Shown here piece by piece: positions 10,579 to 18,858 of a stretch of DNA of 64,000 bases. Under the pieces are notes generated by a model. That model saw only the letters and a list, made by a program, of their open reading frames with translations, was not told the DNA's origin and made no database searches. The translations under genes and the position numbers were made by a program. The DNA lies in NCBI RefSeq assembly GCF_007004095.1, contig NZ_VHJK01000001.1, positions 562,501 to 626,500 on the forward strand, written 5' to 3'. Source of the DNA: Erythrobacter insulae (GTDB lineage Bacteria; Pseudomonadota; Alphaproteobacteria; Sphingomonadales; Sphingomonadaceae). The stretch's first letter is position 1. Each line of letters starts with the position of its first letter.

Positions 10579-10803
10579 AGTGCCCGTCTATTCCCGTCTG
10601 ATCTTACGTTGCCGCAATCACGCGGCATTCTTATATGGTGCATACGGCCTTACGGCGAAGCCAGCGGCCATGCAACGCCGCTGCATGCACGAAATGGGGT
10701 GAACCGGTTGAATTGCGGATGAATGTCTGCATTTCACGCGGAACGCCGCTCGCGATGGCCGGTTGTATAGATACAATTCCGGCAAGAAAGCAGTATAAAA
10801 CCC

Positions 10804-11331
10804 ATGTCATTCCTATCCAAGCTTCTCGGCACCGCCCCTGATCCGCGCGAAGGCGTGCGCCCATTGTGGCACCGCGTCATCGAGCTTGCGCGTGAACCAT
10901 CATTCTATTCCGAATGCGGTGTTGCGGATACGGTCAATGGCCGGTTTGATCTGATCACAGCGATCCTTTGCACTGTCATGGTGCGGATAGAGGCAACCGA
11001 CATGCGCTCGGAAAGCGCTCTTTTGGCAGAACTTTTCGTCGAGGACATGGACGCTCAACTGCGCGAGCTTGGCATCAATGATGTGGTGGTTGGCAAACAT
11101 GTCGGCAAATTGATGAGCGTGCTCGGCGGCAGGCTTGGGACGTATCGCAGCGCTTTGGTTGCCAAGGACCGCGAAAAGTTGACGAGCGCGATCGGGCGGA
11201 ATGTCAATTTCAAAGAAGGCGCAGACGAAACTGCGGGCGCGGCTTGCGTCGCGGAAAAACTGCTGAGCCTGTCGGACCGGCTGGCGCAATATAGCGATCA
11301 GGAAATGCTGGACGCGAGCGGTATCCGGTGA
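10804..11331 (+). CDS. Ubiquinol-cytochrome c chaperone (CBP3-like)
   Basis: The 175-residue protein matches the alphaproteobacterial relatives of mitochondrial CBP3/UQCC1. It has the opening LFG/LLG-type leader, the WHRVIELAREPSFYSECGVADTVNGRFDLIT segment, and the FVEDMDAQLRELGINDVVVGKHVGK stretch typical of this family. In mitochondria CBP3 assists assembly of cytochrome b in complex III; a similar role here is inferred from the family. The stop codon overlaps the GTG start of the DUF177 gene, so the two are probably co-translated, a common pairing in this group. Confidence 0.88.
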   Translation: MSFLSKLLGTAPDPREGVRPLWHRVIELAREPSFYSECGVADTVNGRFDLITAILCTVMVRIEATDMRSESALLAELFVEDMDAQLRELGINDVVVGKHVGKLMSVLGGRLGTYRSALVAKDREKLTSAIGRNVNFKEGADETAGAACVAEKLLSLSDRLAQYSDQEMLDASGIR

Positions 11332-11849
11332 GCGATCCCGAACTCTCACGCCCGATCAAGGCCCGGCCCTTGCCCGGCGGGACGATCACCATTGAAGCCG
11401 ACGAGGCAGAGCGCAGACGGCTGTCAGGGCGATTCTCCTTATCAGCAATCAATAGCCTGCGCGCGTCGGCCGAAGTGGAAGAAAAAGGCAAAGCGATCCG
11501 GGCTCGCGGGCATCTGAATGCCAAAATCATGCAATTATGCGCGGTTTCAGCCGAGGATTTCCCCGTCACAATATCCGAACCCTTCGACCTGCGGTTTGTC
11601 CCCGAAGGCACATTGGCGCAGGAACATGACGAAGAAATCGAGCTTGAAGCGGATGATTGCGACGAGATCGAGTATTCGGGCGACACCTTTGATCTGGGTG
11701 AAGCGGTGGCGCAAACGCTTGGCCTCGCGATTGATCCCTATGCCGAAGGTCCAAACGCCGAAGAAGCGCGAAAGACCGCAGGTATCGCGGAAGAAGGCCA
11801 ACAGGACGGCCCCCTGGCCGAGGCGTTGGCGGCGCTTAAAAAGGGCTAA
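11328..11849 (+). CDS. DUF177/YceD family protein
   Basis: This acidic 173-residue protein belongs to DUF177. It has the C-terminal signature CAVSAEDFPVTISEPFDLRFVP followed by an acidic stretch (EHDEEIELEADDCDEIEYSGDTFDLGEAVAQTL) and the ALAIDPYA-like motif. YceD homologues are linked to 23S rRNA accumulation. In many bacteria the gene precedes rpmF (L32), but here no rpmF follows; the next gene is on the other strand. The start is GTG at 11328, overlapping the previous stop by four bases (GTGA). The start is supported by the overlap rather than by a separate ribosome site. Confidence 0.88.
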   Translation: MSDPELSRPIKARPLPGGTITIEADEAERRRLSGRFSLSAINSLRASAEVEEKGKAIRARGHLNAKIMQLCAVSAEDFPVTISEPFDLRFVPEGTLAQEHDEEIELEADDCDEIEYSGDTFDLGEAVAQTLGLAIDPYAEGPNAEEARKTAGIAEEGQQDGPLAEALAALKKG

Positions 11850-12049
11850 TGCCCTTTCCACGGATTGAAAAACAGATCCTCCACCGCGAGATCGAAATAG
11901 GCCGCCAATCGGTAGGCGATCGGCATCGACGGATCATATTTATCCGCCTCAATCGCGATGATCGTCTGGCGTGACACTTCGATTGTTTCGGCAAGATCGG
12001 CCTGATTAAGCCCGCGTTCCCGGCGCACTTCGCGTAGCCGGTTTTTCAT
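11846..12049 (-). CDS. Small XRE-type helix-turn-helix regulator
   Basis: The 67-residue protein is a single HTH domain: LREVRRERGLNQADLAETIEVSRQTIIAIEADKYDPS is a clear helix-turn-helix, followed by LAYRLA-type packing helices and the FNPWKGH tail seen in this compact subgroup. The start at 12049 (MKNRLRE) overlaps the stop of the upstream membrane-protein gene (ATGA). Such pairs of a small membrane protein and a 65-70 residue HTH protein are common, and the membrane protein may modulate the regulator; this is an inference from context. It converges with DUF177 with a four-base overlap. Confidence 0.88.
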   Translation of the reverse strand: MKNRLREVRRERGLNQADLAETIEVSRQTIIAIEADKYDPSMPIAYRLAAYFDLAVEDLFFNPWKGH

Positions 12050-12441
12050 TCTGCTGGCCCGCGACCGCGCAATTTCCAGACGCACCAGACAACAGCAAAA
12101 CCGGCAAACTCCGCGAGGAACAGATACGTCGCTCCGAGGCTTATCTCGCTATGTCGGCCAGTCATGACCACCAAAACCACAAGCATGGCTAAAGCGCCGA
12201 ATGTTCCGCCCCACCACCAACTAATCAGCTGACCCTGTTGCTGAATGTCGTCGGTTTTTTGCCACCAGACCCAAGTTGCGGCGCTGACCAATGCGACTAC
12301 CATCAACAACATCGGCAAGACGAGGGCTGGATTTTCAACGCCGCCACTGGCTGGGACCGTCTTTCCGATCACCACGCCCGCGATCGCTGCGGCACCGAAT
12401 GCGATAGCTGCCCACAACCAGAATTTTCCTTGAAACGTCAT
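12046..12441 (-). CDS. Small four-helix membrane protein paired with HTH regulator
   Basis: The 131-residue protein has four predicted transmembrane segments (about residues 7-25, 38-58, 75-93 and 100-118) with a short charged C-terminus. No enzyme motif is visible. It is translationally coupled to the XRE-type regulator downstream by a four-base overlap, suggesting the two work together. Function unknown. Confidence 0.7.
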   Translation of the reverse strand: MTFQGKFWLWAAIAFGAAAIAGVVIGKTVPASGGVENPALVLPMLLMVVALVSAATWVWWQKTDDIQQQGQLISWWWGGTFGALAMLVVLVVMTGRHSEISLGATYLFLAEFAGFAVVWCVWKLRGRGPAE

Positions 12442-12528
12442 TGCTCAAACCCTCTTGTCGAAACCATGATGTAAAAAGATATATACATTCTCAAGAATGT
12501 CAAAAACTATTTACATTGCAGTCGGACG

Positions 12529-12563
12529 AAAAAAAGCCCCGCAAGTTTCCCTGCGAGGCTTTT
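12529..12563 (-). terminator. Rho-independent terminator after ssb
   Basis: On the minus strand a stem AGCCTCGCA/TGCGGGGCT with a short loop is followed by a run of seven or more T. It sits directly downstream of the ssb stop codon (12591). Confidence 0.8.
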
Positions 12564-12590
12564 GCTGAATCCTGTTGCCTATCCGGCGGA

Positions 12591-13163
<573 letters not shown>

Positions 13164-13309
13164 CGAAACACCCTTTCCAAATACAATCTACCCGCGCGAC
13201 TCAAGTATGGAGACTCGCGATTCCGTGAATGTCATAGGGAAGCGCGCCTTTGCTGGTAAGGCGCTGCCGACGTTTTCCACGTCAGTTCGAAGAACCGGTG
13301 TTCGATTAA

Positions 13310-13993
13310 TTACCGGCTGGGGTAACGCAGCCGGCCCAGAAACCGGGTCAGGCTGGGCATTTCACGGTCGGAATTCGTGAATTTGGCCTTTGCCTTTTCA
13401 AATTTCATCACCCCGTCAATGCGGCGATCCAGAAATTCGTATGTCTTGGCTTTGCCTTCGCTGTCATCGTTAACGAACACGGCCAAAGTCGCGCTGTAAA
13501 TCCCGGCAAGGATCGTACGCTTGGTATAATGATTGTAATCGGTCGCCGTGTCGCCAGCCAGTCGCCACATGATATCGGCCGAGCGCCAGCCCAGCTTCAG
13601 CGAACGGCGCACATTTTGCGGCATCGCCATAATCGCCATTGCGCGGCGGACCGCTTCATCAATGTCCGCCACCGCTTCCAAACGGAAAGCGACGAGGGCG
13701 CGGATGCGCTCACGGATTTTCAATTCGGCCAGCCGTTCCTGCGGCCATTCCGCTTCCATCGCCTGATCGACGCTGGTCACCCATGCCTCGATCATTTCCA
13801 TCGCGCCGCCTTTAAATGCGAGCTTTGCGACATCGACATCCGCGCCTGCCATTTCCGCGGCAGCCACCAATGCGGTTTCATTCCAGCCATCGAAAATGGC
13901 GGAAGCCGCGATATCAGGCGCAAGCGCGATCCGCAGCTCGTCAAGCGTCATATCGGAAAAGTCGGCTGGGCCAGAGGCGTTTGATACGGTCAT
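13310..13993 (-). CDS. COQ9 family ubiquinone biosynthesis protein
   Basis: The 227-residue protein matches COQ9. The N-terminal region has a TetR-like helical fold (MTLDELRIALAPDIAASAIFDGWNETAL), and the C-terminal domain carries the family signature WRSADIMWRLAGDTATDYNHYTKRTILAGIYSATL. COQ9 is a lipid-binding partner of the COQ7 hydroxylase in ubiquinone synthesis. No other ubi gene is adjacent. The gene is one base from the ankyrin gene upstream on the same strand, which suggests co-transcription. Confidence 0.92.
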   Translation of the reverse strand: MTVSNASGPADFSDMTLDELRIALAPDIAASAIFDGWNETALVAAAEMAGADVDVAKLAFKGGAMEMIEAWVTSVDQAMEAEWPQERLAELKIRERIRALVAFRLEAVADIDEAVRRAMAIMAMPQNVRRSLKLGWRSADIMWRLAGDTATDYNHYTKRTILAGIYSATLAVFVNDDSEGKAKTYEFLDRRIDGVMKFEKAKAKFTNSDREMPSLTRFLGRLRYPSR

Positions 13994-13994
13994 A

Positions 13995-14636
13995 TCAGAA
14001 AGAAGGCCCGTATTGCTTTTGGGTTCCCTTTTCGCTGCGGTCTTTGTCCGCTTTTTCCAGTTCCAGCATCAAAAGCGTGTTTTGATTCATCAGCTCGACA
14101 TAATCGCGTGCCGACCGGCCTGAATTGTCATTGCGGTCGGGATCGGCACCTTTTTCGAGCAATTGGGCAACCAATTGGTGATTGCGTTGATGCACCGCCG
14201 CGATCAGCGGGGTTTCGCCTTGCCGGTCAGCCACGCTGACCTGTGCCCCGCCCTTGATCAATTCCTCGACCCCGTCGATCATGCCAAGGCGGGTCGCGAT
14301 CTGAATCGGAGCTTCGCCTGCATTGTTGCGGATGTTCGGGTTTGCCCCGCGCTGGATCAGAAAGCGGATCCAAAGCGCGTCGCGCCGCCGCGTCACCACG
14401 TGCAGACCCGTATCCCCGGTCGTGATGTCGCGGGTATTGATCAGCGTCTTACCCGCGCCCGGTTCATTCAACATCTCGGTCGCTTTGTCGCCGTCGCTCT
14501 CTTCCACCGCTTGCAGAAACTGATAGCCGGGCGAATATAGCTGAGCGGCCGCAGGCGAAAACGCCGCAGCCGCTATTAGACCGGCGATCAGTGCCGCTGC
14601 AATCGCTCGTGTATGGGCACTGGTAATTGCCACCAT
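13995..14636 (-). CDS. Exported ankyrin-repeat protein
   Basis: The 213-residue protein starts with a signal peptide (AALIAGLIAAAAFSPAAAQ) and then has about four ankyrin repeats between residues 40 and 190. Clear units are TGLHVVTRRRDALWIRFLIQRGANPN, EAPIQIATRLGMIDGVEELIKGGAQV, and ETPLIAAVHQRNHQLVAQLLEKGADP. Ankyrin repeats bind other proteins; a periplasmic role is inferred from the signal peptide. The start at 14636 (MVAITS) is preferred over 14666. The gene is adjacent to the COQ9 gene; the link is not explained. Confidence 0.85.
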   Translation of the reverse strand: MVAITSAHTRAIAAALIAGLIAAAAFSPAAAQLYSPGYQFLQAVEESDGDKATEMLNEPGAGKTLINTRDITTGDTGLHVVTRRRDALWIRFLIQRGANPNIRNNAGEAPIQIATRLGMIDGVEELIKGGAQVSVADRQGETPLIAAVHQRNHQLVAQLLEKGADPDRNDNSGRSARDYVELMNQNTLLMLELEKADKDRSEKGTQKQYGPSF

Positions 14637-14758
14637 ACGTTCCAATTTGCGCAAAATATAAGCCAACGCGCTTTGATCCTCTTGGTTTGTCTGTCAGAGA
14701 CCTTGTCTCGCAAGCCCCGTATCAACAGCCCTCTTGGGCCTTCGCCAGTTAGCAGAGC

Positions 14759-15382
14759 ATGAACCACTACGCCAAGCCTTCTCAAACCCGAATTTTTTCC
14801 GCGATGGCGCTCGCGGCGGCCTTTGCCGTTTCAGCCTGCGGTCAAACAGCGCCGGAATCGCCGCCAGAAGAACCGCCGCTAGCCGGGGCAACTATCGGCG
14901 GAGAATTCGAATTGACCGGCAGCACAGGCGAAACAGTGCGCTGGAGCGATTTTGATGGCCAATACCGGATCGTCTATTTCGGCTTTGCCTATTGCCCAGA
15001 TATCTGCCCGAACGACATGAGCCAGCTTGCCCGCGGATTGAAGAAAGTCGGCGAAAGCAGCAGCGCTATAGCCGCAAAAATCCAGCCGATGTTTATATCG
15101 ATCGATCCAGAGCGCGATACGCCCGAAGTCGTGGGCGAATTTGTGGCGGCCTTTTCAGACGATTTTATCGGGCTGACCGGAACGCCGGAGCAGGTAAAGG
15201 CGGCGGCAGATACGTTCCGCGTCTATTACGAGCGCGGTGAGGATCTGAACAATGGCCAGTATCTGATGAACCATTCCAACATCGCGTATCTTTTCGGGCC
15301 TTCGGGAGAACCACTGGCGACCTTGCCGACGGATCAGGGCGCCGACGCGGTAGCAGCTGAAATCGAAAAATGGGTGAATTGA
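14759..15382 (+). CDS. SCO1/SenC family copper chaperone, lipoprotein
   Basis: SCO proteins deliver copper to or reduce thiols in the CuA site of cytochrome oxidase. The 207-residue product has a lipobox near Cys27 (VSAC), the thioredoxin-like core with CPDIC (Cys79 and Cys83) and the metal-binding His near residue 172 in LMNHSNIAYLFGP. SIDPERDTP is the other family signature. It is anchored in the membrane facing the periplasm. It overlaps the YcgN gene start by 13 bases and probably heads a three-gene operon with YcgN and YgjP. Confidence 0.92.
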   Translation: MNHYAKPSQTRIFSAMALAAAFAVSACGQTAPESPPEEPPLAGATIGGEFELTGSTGETVRWSDFDGQYRIVYFGFAYCPDICPNDMSQLARGLKKVGESSSAIAAKIQPMFISIDPERDTPEVVGEFVAAFSDDFIGLTGTPEQVKAAADTFRVYYERGEDLNNGQYLMNHSNIAYLFGPSGEPLATLPTDQGADAVAAEIEKWVN

Positions 15383-15831
15383 GAGATCAGTTCTGGGAGC
15401 TCCCACTGCCCGATTTGAACCGGGCAGAATGGGAGGCCCTGTGCGACGGATGCGGGCGCTGTTGTCTTCACAAGATCGAAGACGCTGATACCGGCGAAAT
15501 CGAAGACACCAATGTTGCGTGCAAGCTGTTGGATACCGGCACGGCGCAGTGCAGCGATTATCGCAATCGTAAAGCGTTTGTGCCGGATTGTTTGCGGCTG
15601 ACGCTGGCGATTGTGGAAGATGTCCCGTGGCTTCCGAAAACCTGCGCTTATCGCCTGCGCGCGGAGGGACGCCCGCTGTTTGATTGGCATTACCTTATCA
15701 GCGGAGACCGCGAGGCGGTGAAGCATACCGGCGTGTCGGTTGCAGGCCGCGTGATAAACGAAAACGATGCCGGACCTCTGGAGCATCACATCGTTGATTG
15801 GGACGGGCAGGATACAGGCGCGCTGCGGTGA
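15370..15831 (+). CDS. YcgN family cysteine-cluster protein
   Basis: The 153-residue protein has the cysteine cluster CDGCGRCCLHK near residue 25, then VACKLLD, AQCSDYRNR and PDCLRLT, matching the YcgN/UPF0260 family, which likely binds a metal or Fe-S cluster through these cysteines. The aromatic NxxxWExLC lead-in is typical. Start at 15370 overlaps the SCO gene end; its stop overlaps the next gene's GTG by four bases. Function unknown. Confidence 0.88.
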   Translation: MGELRDQFWELPLPDLNRAEWEALCDGCGRCCLHKIEDADTGEIEDTNVACKLLDTGTAQCSDYRNRKAFVPDCLRLTLAIVEDVPWLPKTCAYRLRAEGRPLFDWHYLISGDREAVKHTGVSVAGRVINENDAGPLEHHIVDWDGQDTGALR

Positions 15832-16550
15832 TTGACTGGCTAAAACGCAGCTCGGCCCGGCCCGAGATCGAGATCGACGGCGAGACGCTGCCGATTGTTC
15901 TGCGCCGCCACCGCACCGCAAAACGGATGACCATGCGGCTTGCCCCCGATGGCAGCGAAGTCCGGCTTACCTTGCCGCGCTGGGCCGATCCGAATGAAGC
16001 GATTGCCTTTGCCCGCGCCCGCACCCAATGGCTCAGCACGCAGCGCGCCAAAGTCCCTCCGAGAACGGCGGTTCAACCCGGCAGCGAAGTGACCTTTCGC
16101 GGCAGCCTTGTATCGCTTGCATGGGATGAAAACGCCCCGCGCCGCCCCGCTCTCATCGCAGGCCAATTGCGGGTCGGCGGGCCGATCGAAGGGTTGGAGA
16201 CGCGCATACGCCGCTGGATGGAACGCCAAGCGCTCGATCTGTTTGAAACCGAAACGCAGCATTATTGCAGCCGCGCCCGCCTTGATCCGGTGCCGGTCGG
16301 CCTGTCCCGCGCTCAAAAACGGTGGGGCAGCTGTTCGGAAAAAAGTCGCATCCGGCTCAATTGGCGGTTGATTCAGGCCCCTGATTTTGTGCGCCGTTCC
16401 GTCGTCGCCCACGAAGTCGCGCATCTGGTCCATTTCGATCACAGCCCCGCCTTTAACGCATTGCTCGCCAGTCTTTATGAAGGCGACATCAGCGAGGCGG
16501 ATGGTTGGTTAAAACGCCATGGCCGCACCCTCTATTCCAGCTTTGGATAG
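15828..16550 (+). CDS. YgjP-type M48 family metallopeptidase (SprT-like)
   Basis: The 240-residue protein has the zinc protease motif HEVAHLVHFDH near residue 195 and, before it, the family signature RWGSCSEKSRIRLNWRLIQAP. The N-terminal half is a beta-rich domain (RRHRTAKRMTMRLAPDG). YgjP-like proteins (DUF45) are predicted metallopeptidases. The start is taken as GTG at 15828, which gives a four-base overlap (GTGA) with the YcgN stop; an upstream TTG at 15798 also stays in frame but lies inside YcgN. Confidence 0.88.
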   Translation: MIDWLKRSSARPEIEIDGETLPIVLRRHRTAKRMTMRLAPDGSEVRLTLPRWADPNEAIAFARARTQWLSTQRAKVPPRTAVQPGSEVTFRGSLVSLAWDENAPRRPALIAGQLRVGGPIEGLETRIRRWMERQALDLFETETQHYCSRARLDPVPVGLSRAQKRWGSCSEKSRIRLNWRLIQAPDFVRRSVVAHEVAHLVHFDHSPAFNALLASLYEGDISEADGWLKRHGRTLYSSFG

Positions 16551-16617
16551 GCACCCGGTTCACATTGCGCGCGTCTGACATCTGGCGTCATCGGTATCAC
16601 GCCCCTATATTGCCGCC

Positions 16618-17106
16618 ATGTCATTTGTTTCGCGTTTCAATCCCAAGACCGGATTCGTCGATTTCTGGCACGAATTCCGCAAGCCCAATCCGCTTCGCTG
16701 GCCCATCCTTGCGCTGTCAACGATGCCGCTTGTGCTGATGTATTACTGGGTCACGTCAGAGACGGCGTACAAAACACCGGACCGGCCTGATGTGACCTAC
16801 ATCACCACCTATGACCCCGATCGCAGCGATGCAGAAATCGCGGCGAGCAATGCGGAAAATCAGGAAGTCCAAGACCTGAAAGAAGAGCGCGCACGGCGCA
16901 TCGCAGAGCGCAAACGCGAACTGTATAAAGCGTTGGGCGCGGCAGCGGGCATGGATGTCGATCAGATCGCTGCCGAAGCCGACGCGCGCCGCGCCGAAGA
17001 AGAAGCCGCCTTGACCCAGCGGCGGGCAGAACAAGCCGCCGCAGGAACAGAGCCGCAAACAGACGCCGCCGCCGAGGCAGATCCCAACGAGGACACAAAC
17101 CCATAA
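16618..17106 (+). CDS. Membrane-anchored coiled-coil protein of unknown function
   Basis: The 162-residue protein has one transmembrane helix (about residues 28-46, WPILALSTMPLVLMYYWV) and then a hydrophilic, Glu/Ala/Arg-rich segment (residues 70-145) with coiled-coil character, ending in a low-complexity acidic tail. No domain was recognised. It lies just upstream of ribD; the stop codon is 30 bases before the ribD start, so the genes may be co-transcribed. Confidence 0.7.
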   Translation: MSFVSRFNPKTGFVDFWHEFRKPNPLRWPILALSTMPLVLMYYWVTSETAYKTPDRPDVTYITTYDPDRSDAEIAASNAENQEVQDLKEERARRIAERKRELYKALGAAAGMDVDQIAAEADARRAEEEAALTQRRAEQAAAGTEPQTDAAAEADPNEDTNP

Positions 17107-17135
17107 CCGCTCAGCCCGCCACGGACCGGGACTGG

Positions 17136-18083
17136 ATGGCGGCCGCCGCACGGCTCGCCGCGCGCGCGCGCCCCGGCAGCGCCCCCAATCCGGGCGTCGC
17201 CGCGCTGCTGGTTCGTGGCGGCACAATTATTGCGCGCGGATGGACCCAAGCGGGCGGAAGACCCCATGCAGAAGCAATTGTGTTCGATAATCTGGATGGG
17301 ACAGCCAAAGGCGCGGCGCTGTATGTCACGTTAGAACCGTGCGCGCACACATCCGAGCGCGGACCAGCCTGCGCAGATATCATCACCGCAGCCCGCCCCG
17401 CGCGCGTCGTGATTGGCCAGCACGACCCCGATCCGCGCACCGCAGGCCAAGGGATCGCGCGGCTGAAACGCGCCGGTATCGAGACCACTTTGCTGGATGA
17501 TCCTGCGTCGGCCAGAAGCCTTGCGGGATATATGAGTGTGCGCCGCTTCGGTCGCCCTTATGTCACGCTTAAACTGGCCATGTCGCTCGACGGGTGTATC
17601 GCGCTGGCGGATCGCTCCAGTCAATGGATCACCGGCGAGGATGCCCGCGCACATGTCCATGCCGAGCGCGCCCGGAATGACGCGATCCTTGTCGGCGGCG
17701 GAACCTGGCGCGATGACAAGCCCCGCCTCGATGTCCGGCTGCCCGGGCTTGAACATCGCAGCCCGAGGCGGGTCTTGCTGTCACGCAGGGTCCCGCCCGA
17801 TAATGTGACCGTAATCAATCGCCCCAACCAAGTCTCCACTCTGGACGGTGTGCAATATCTCTATGTCGAAGGCGGAGGCGAAACCGCCGCCAGTTTCCTG
17901 CGCGACGATTTAATCGATGAGCTGCACATCTACCGCGCCCCGATCATTATCGGTGATGGATTGCGCGGGATCGGCGCGCTCGGTTTGAACGATCTGGCGG
18001 CGGCGCATGGCCGATGGACGCTGGCGCAGAGCCGGCGGCTTGGCAGCGATGAATTCACCGCCTATCTGCGGACTCGAAATTAG
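17136..18083 (+). CDS. ribD: Bifunctional riboflavin biosynthesis deaminase/reductase
   Basis: RibD deaminates and then reduces the pyrimidine intermediate of riboflavin synthesis. The 315-residue product has the zinc deaminase motif PHAEAIV near residue 47 and PCAHTSERGPAC (PCxH...C), followed by the reductase domain from about residue 140 (VTLKLAMSLDGCIAL, then ITGEDARAHVH, and VEGGGETAASFL). The start at 17136 is the only usual initiation codon between the previous gene and the conserved WM-AA-RLAAR region. It is 12 bases upstream of ribE. Confidence 0.95.
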   Translation: MAAAARLAARARPGSAPNPGVAALLVRGGTIIARGWTQAGGRPHAEAIVFDNLDGTAKGAALYVTLEPCAHTSERGPACADIITAARPARVVIGQHDPDPRTAGQGIARLKRAGIETTLLDDPASARSLAGYMSVRRFGRPYVTLKLAMSLDGCIALADRSSQWITGEDARAHVHAERARNDAILVGGGTWRDDKPRLDVRLPGLEHRSPRRVLLSRRVPPDNVTVINRPNQVSTLDGVQYLYVEGGGETAASFLRDDLIDELHIYRAPIIIGDGLRGIGALGLNDLAAAHGRWTLAQSRRLGSDEFTAYLRTRN

Positions 18084-18095
18084 GAGCCAGCGCGA

Positions 18096-18719
18096 ATGTT
18101 TACCGGAATTGTCACTGCCATCGGCACCATCCTATCAACGGAACAGCGCGGCGACCTGCGCGCGCGCATCGGCGCGCCGCTTGACCCGGCCCGTATCGAT
18201 ATCGGCGCTTCGATCGCCTGTTCGGGCGTGTGCCTGACGGTGGTGGATCGCGGGGGCGAGGCAGGCGATGCGTGGTTTGACGTCGATATATCGGGCGAAT
18301 CCGTTGCGCGTACAGTCGGCGGCATGTGGACCGCGGGCAGCAAACTCAACATTGAACCGTCGCTGCGCGTAGGCGACGAATTGGGCGGCCACATTGTGAC
18401 AGGCCATGTCGATTCGATTGGCGAAGTGGTTCTGGCAGAACGAGTGGGCGACAGTTGGAAACTCGCCATTCGCGCCCGCGCCGAAATGTCGCCTTTCATC
18501 GCCGAAAAGGGATCGATCACGGTGAATGGCGTTTCTTTGACCGTCAATGACGTGCGCGACCGGCCCGACAAAACCTGCGATTTTGCGCTCAATATCATCC
18601 CGCACACCGCCGAGGTTACGACATTGGGCGGGCTTACCAAAGGCGATAAAGTCAATCTGGAGATTGACGTTCTGGCGCGCTATCTCAAGCGGATGCAGGG
18701 TCTGGCTGCGGTCGGATAG
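18096..18719 (+). CDS. ribE: Riboflavin synthase, alpha subunit
   Basis: Riboflavin synthase joins two molecules of dimethylribityllumazine. The 207-residue protein has two lumazine-binding repeats. The first opens MFTGIVTAIGTI and contains CSGVCLTVVDRG; the second contains GHIVTGHVDSIGEV and the VNGVSLTVNDV segment. The gene directly follows ribD. In many relatives further rib genes follow, but here the next gene is an unrelated hydrolase on the other strand. Confidence 0.96.
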   Translation: MFTGIVTAIGTILSTEQRGDLRARIGAPLDPARIDIGASIACSGVCLTVVDRGGEAGDAWFDVDISGESVARTVGGMWTAGSKLNIEPSLRVGDELGGHIVTGHVDSIGEVVLAERVGDSWKLAIRARAEMSPFIAEKGSITVNGVSLTVNDVRDRPDKTCDFALNIIPHTAEVTTLGGLTKGDKVNLEIDVLARYLKRMQGLAAVG

Positions 18720-18858
18720 ATTAGAGGGCAAGCGGCCTCTTACGACCCGATTGCGGCCGGTGGGAGATACCCGACCGATCAAGTGGAAACCATCTCACAC
18801 GCGCATACAGATTGCCGGGGCAATTCCATTGACTCGTAACGACGTGCTGGTTCCGCTG

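Noticed and set aside
18720-18790. Possible FMN riboswitch remnant after ribE
   Set aside because: A weak GACCGATC/CGGTGGGAGA similarity to the RFN 3' part is seen, but the conserved GGGCAGGGTGAAA core is missing.
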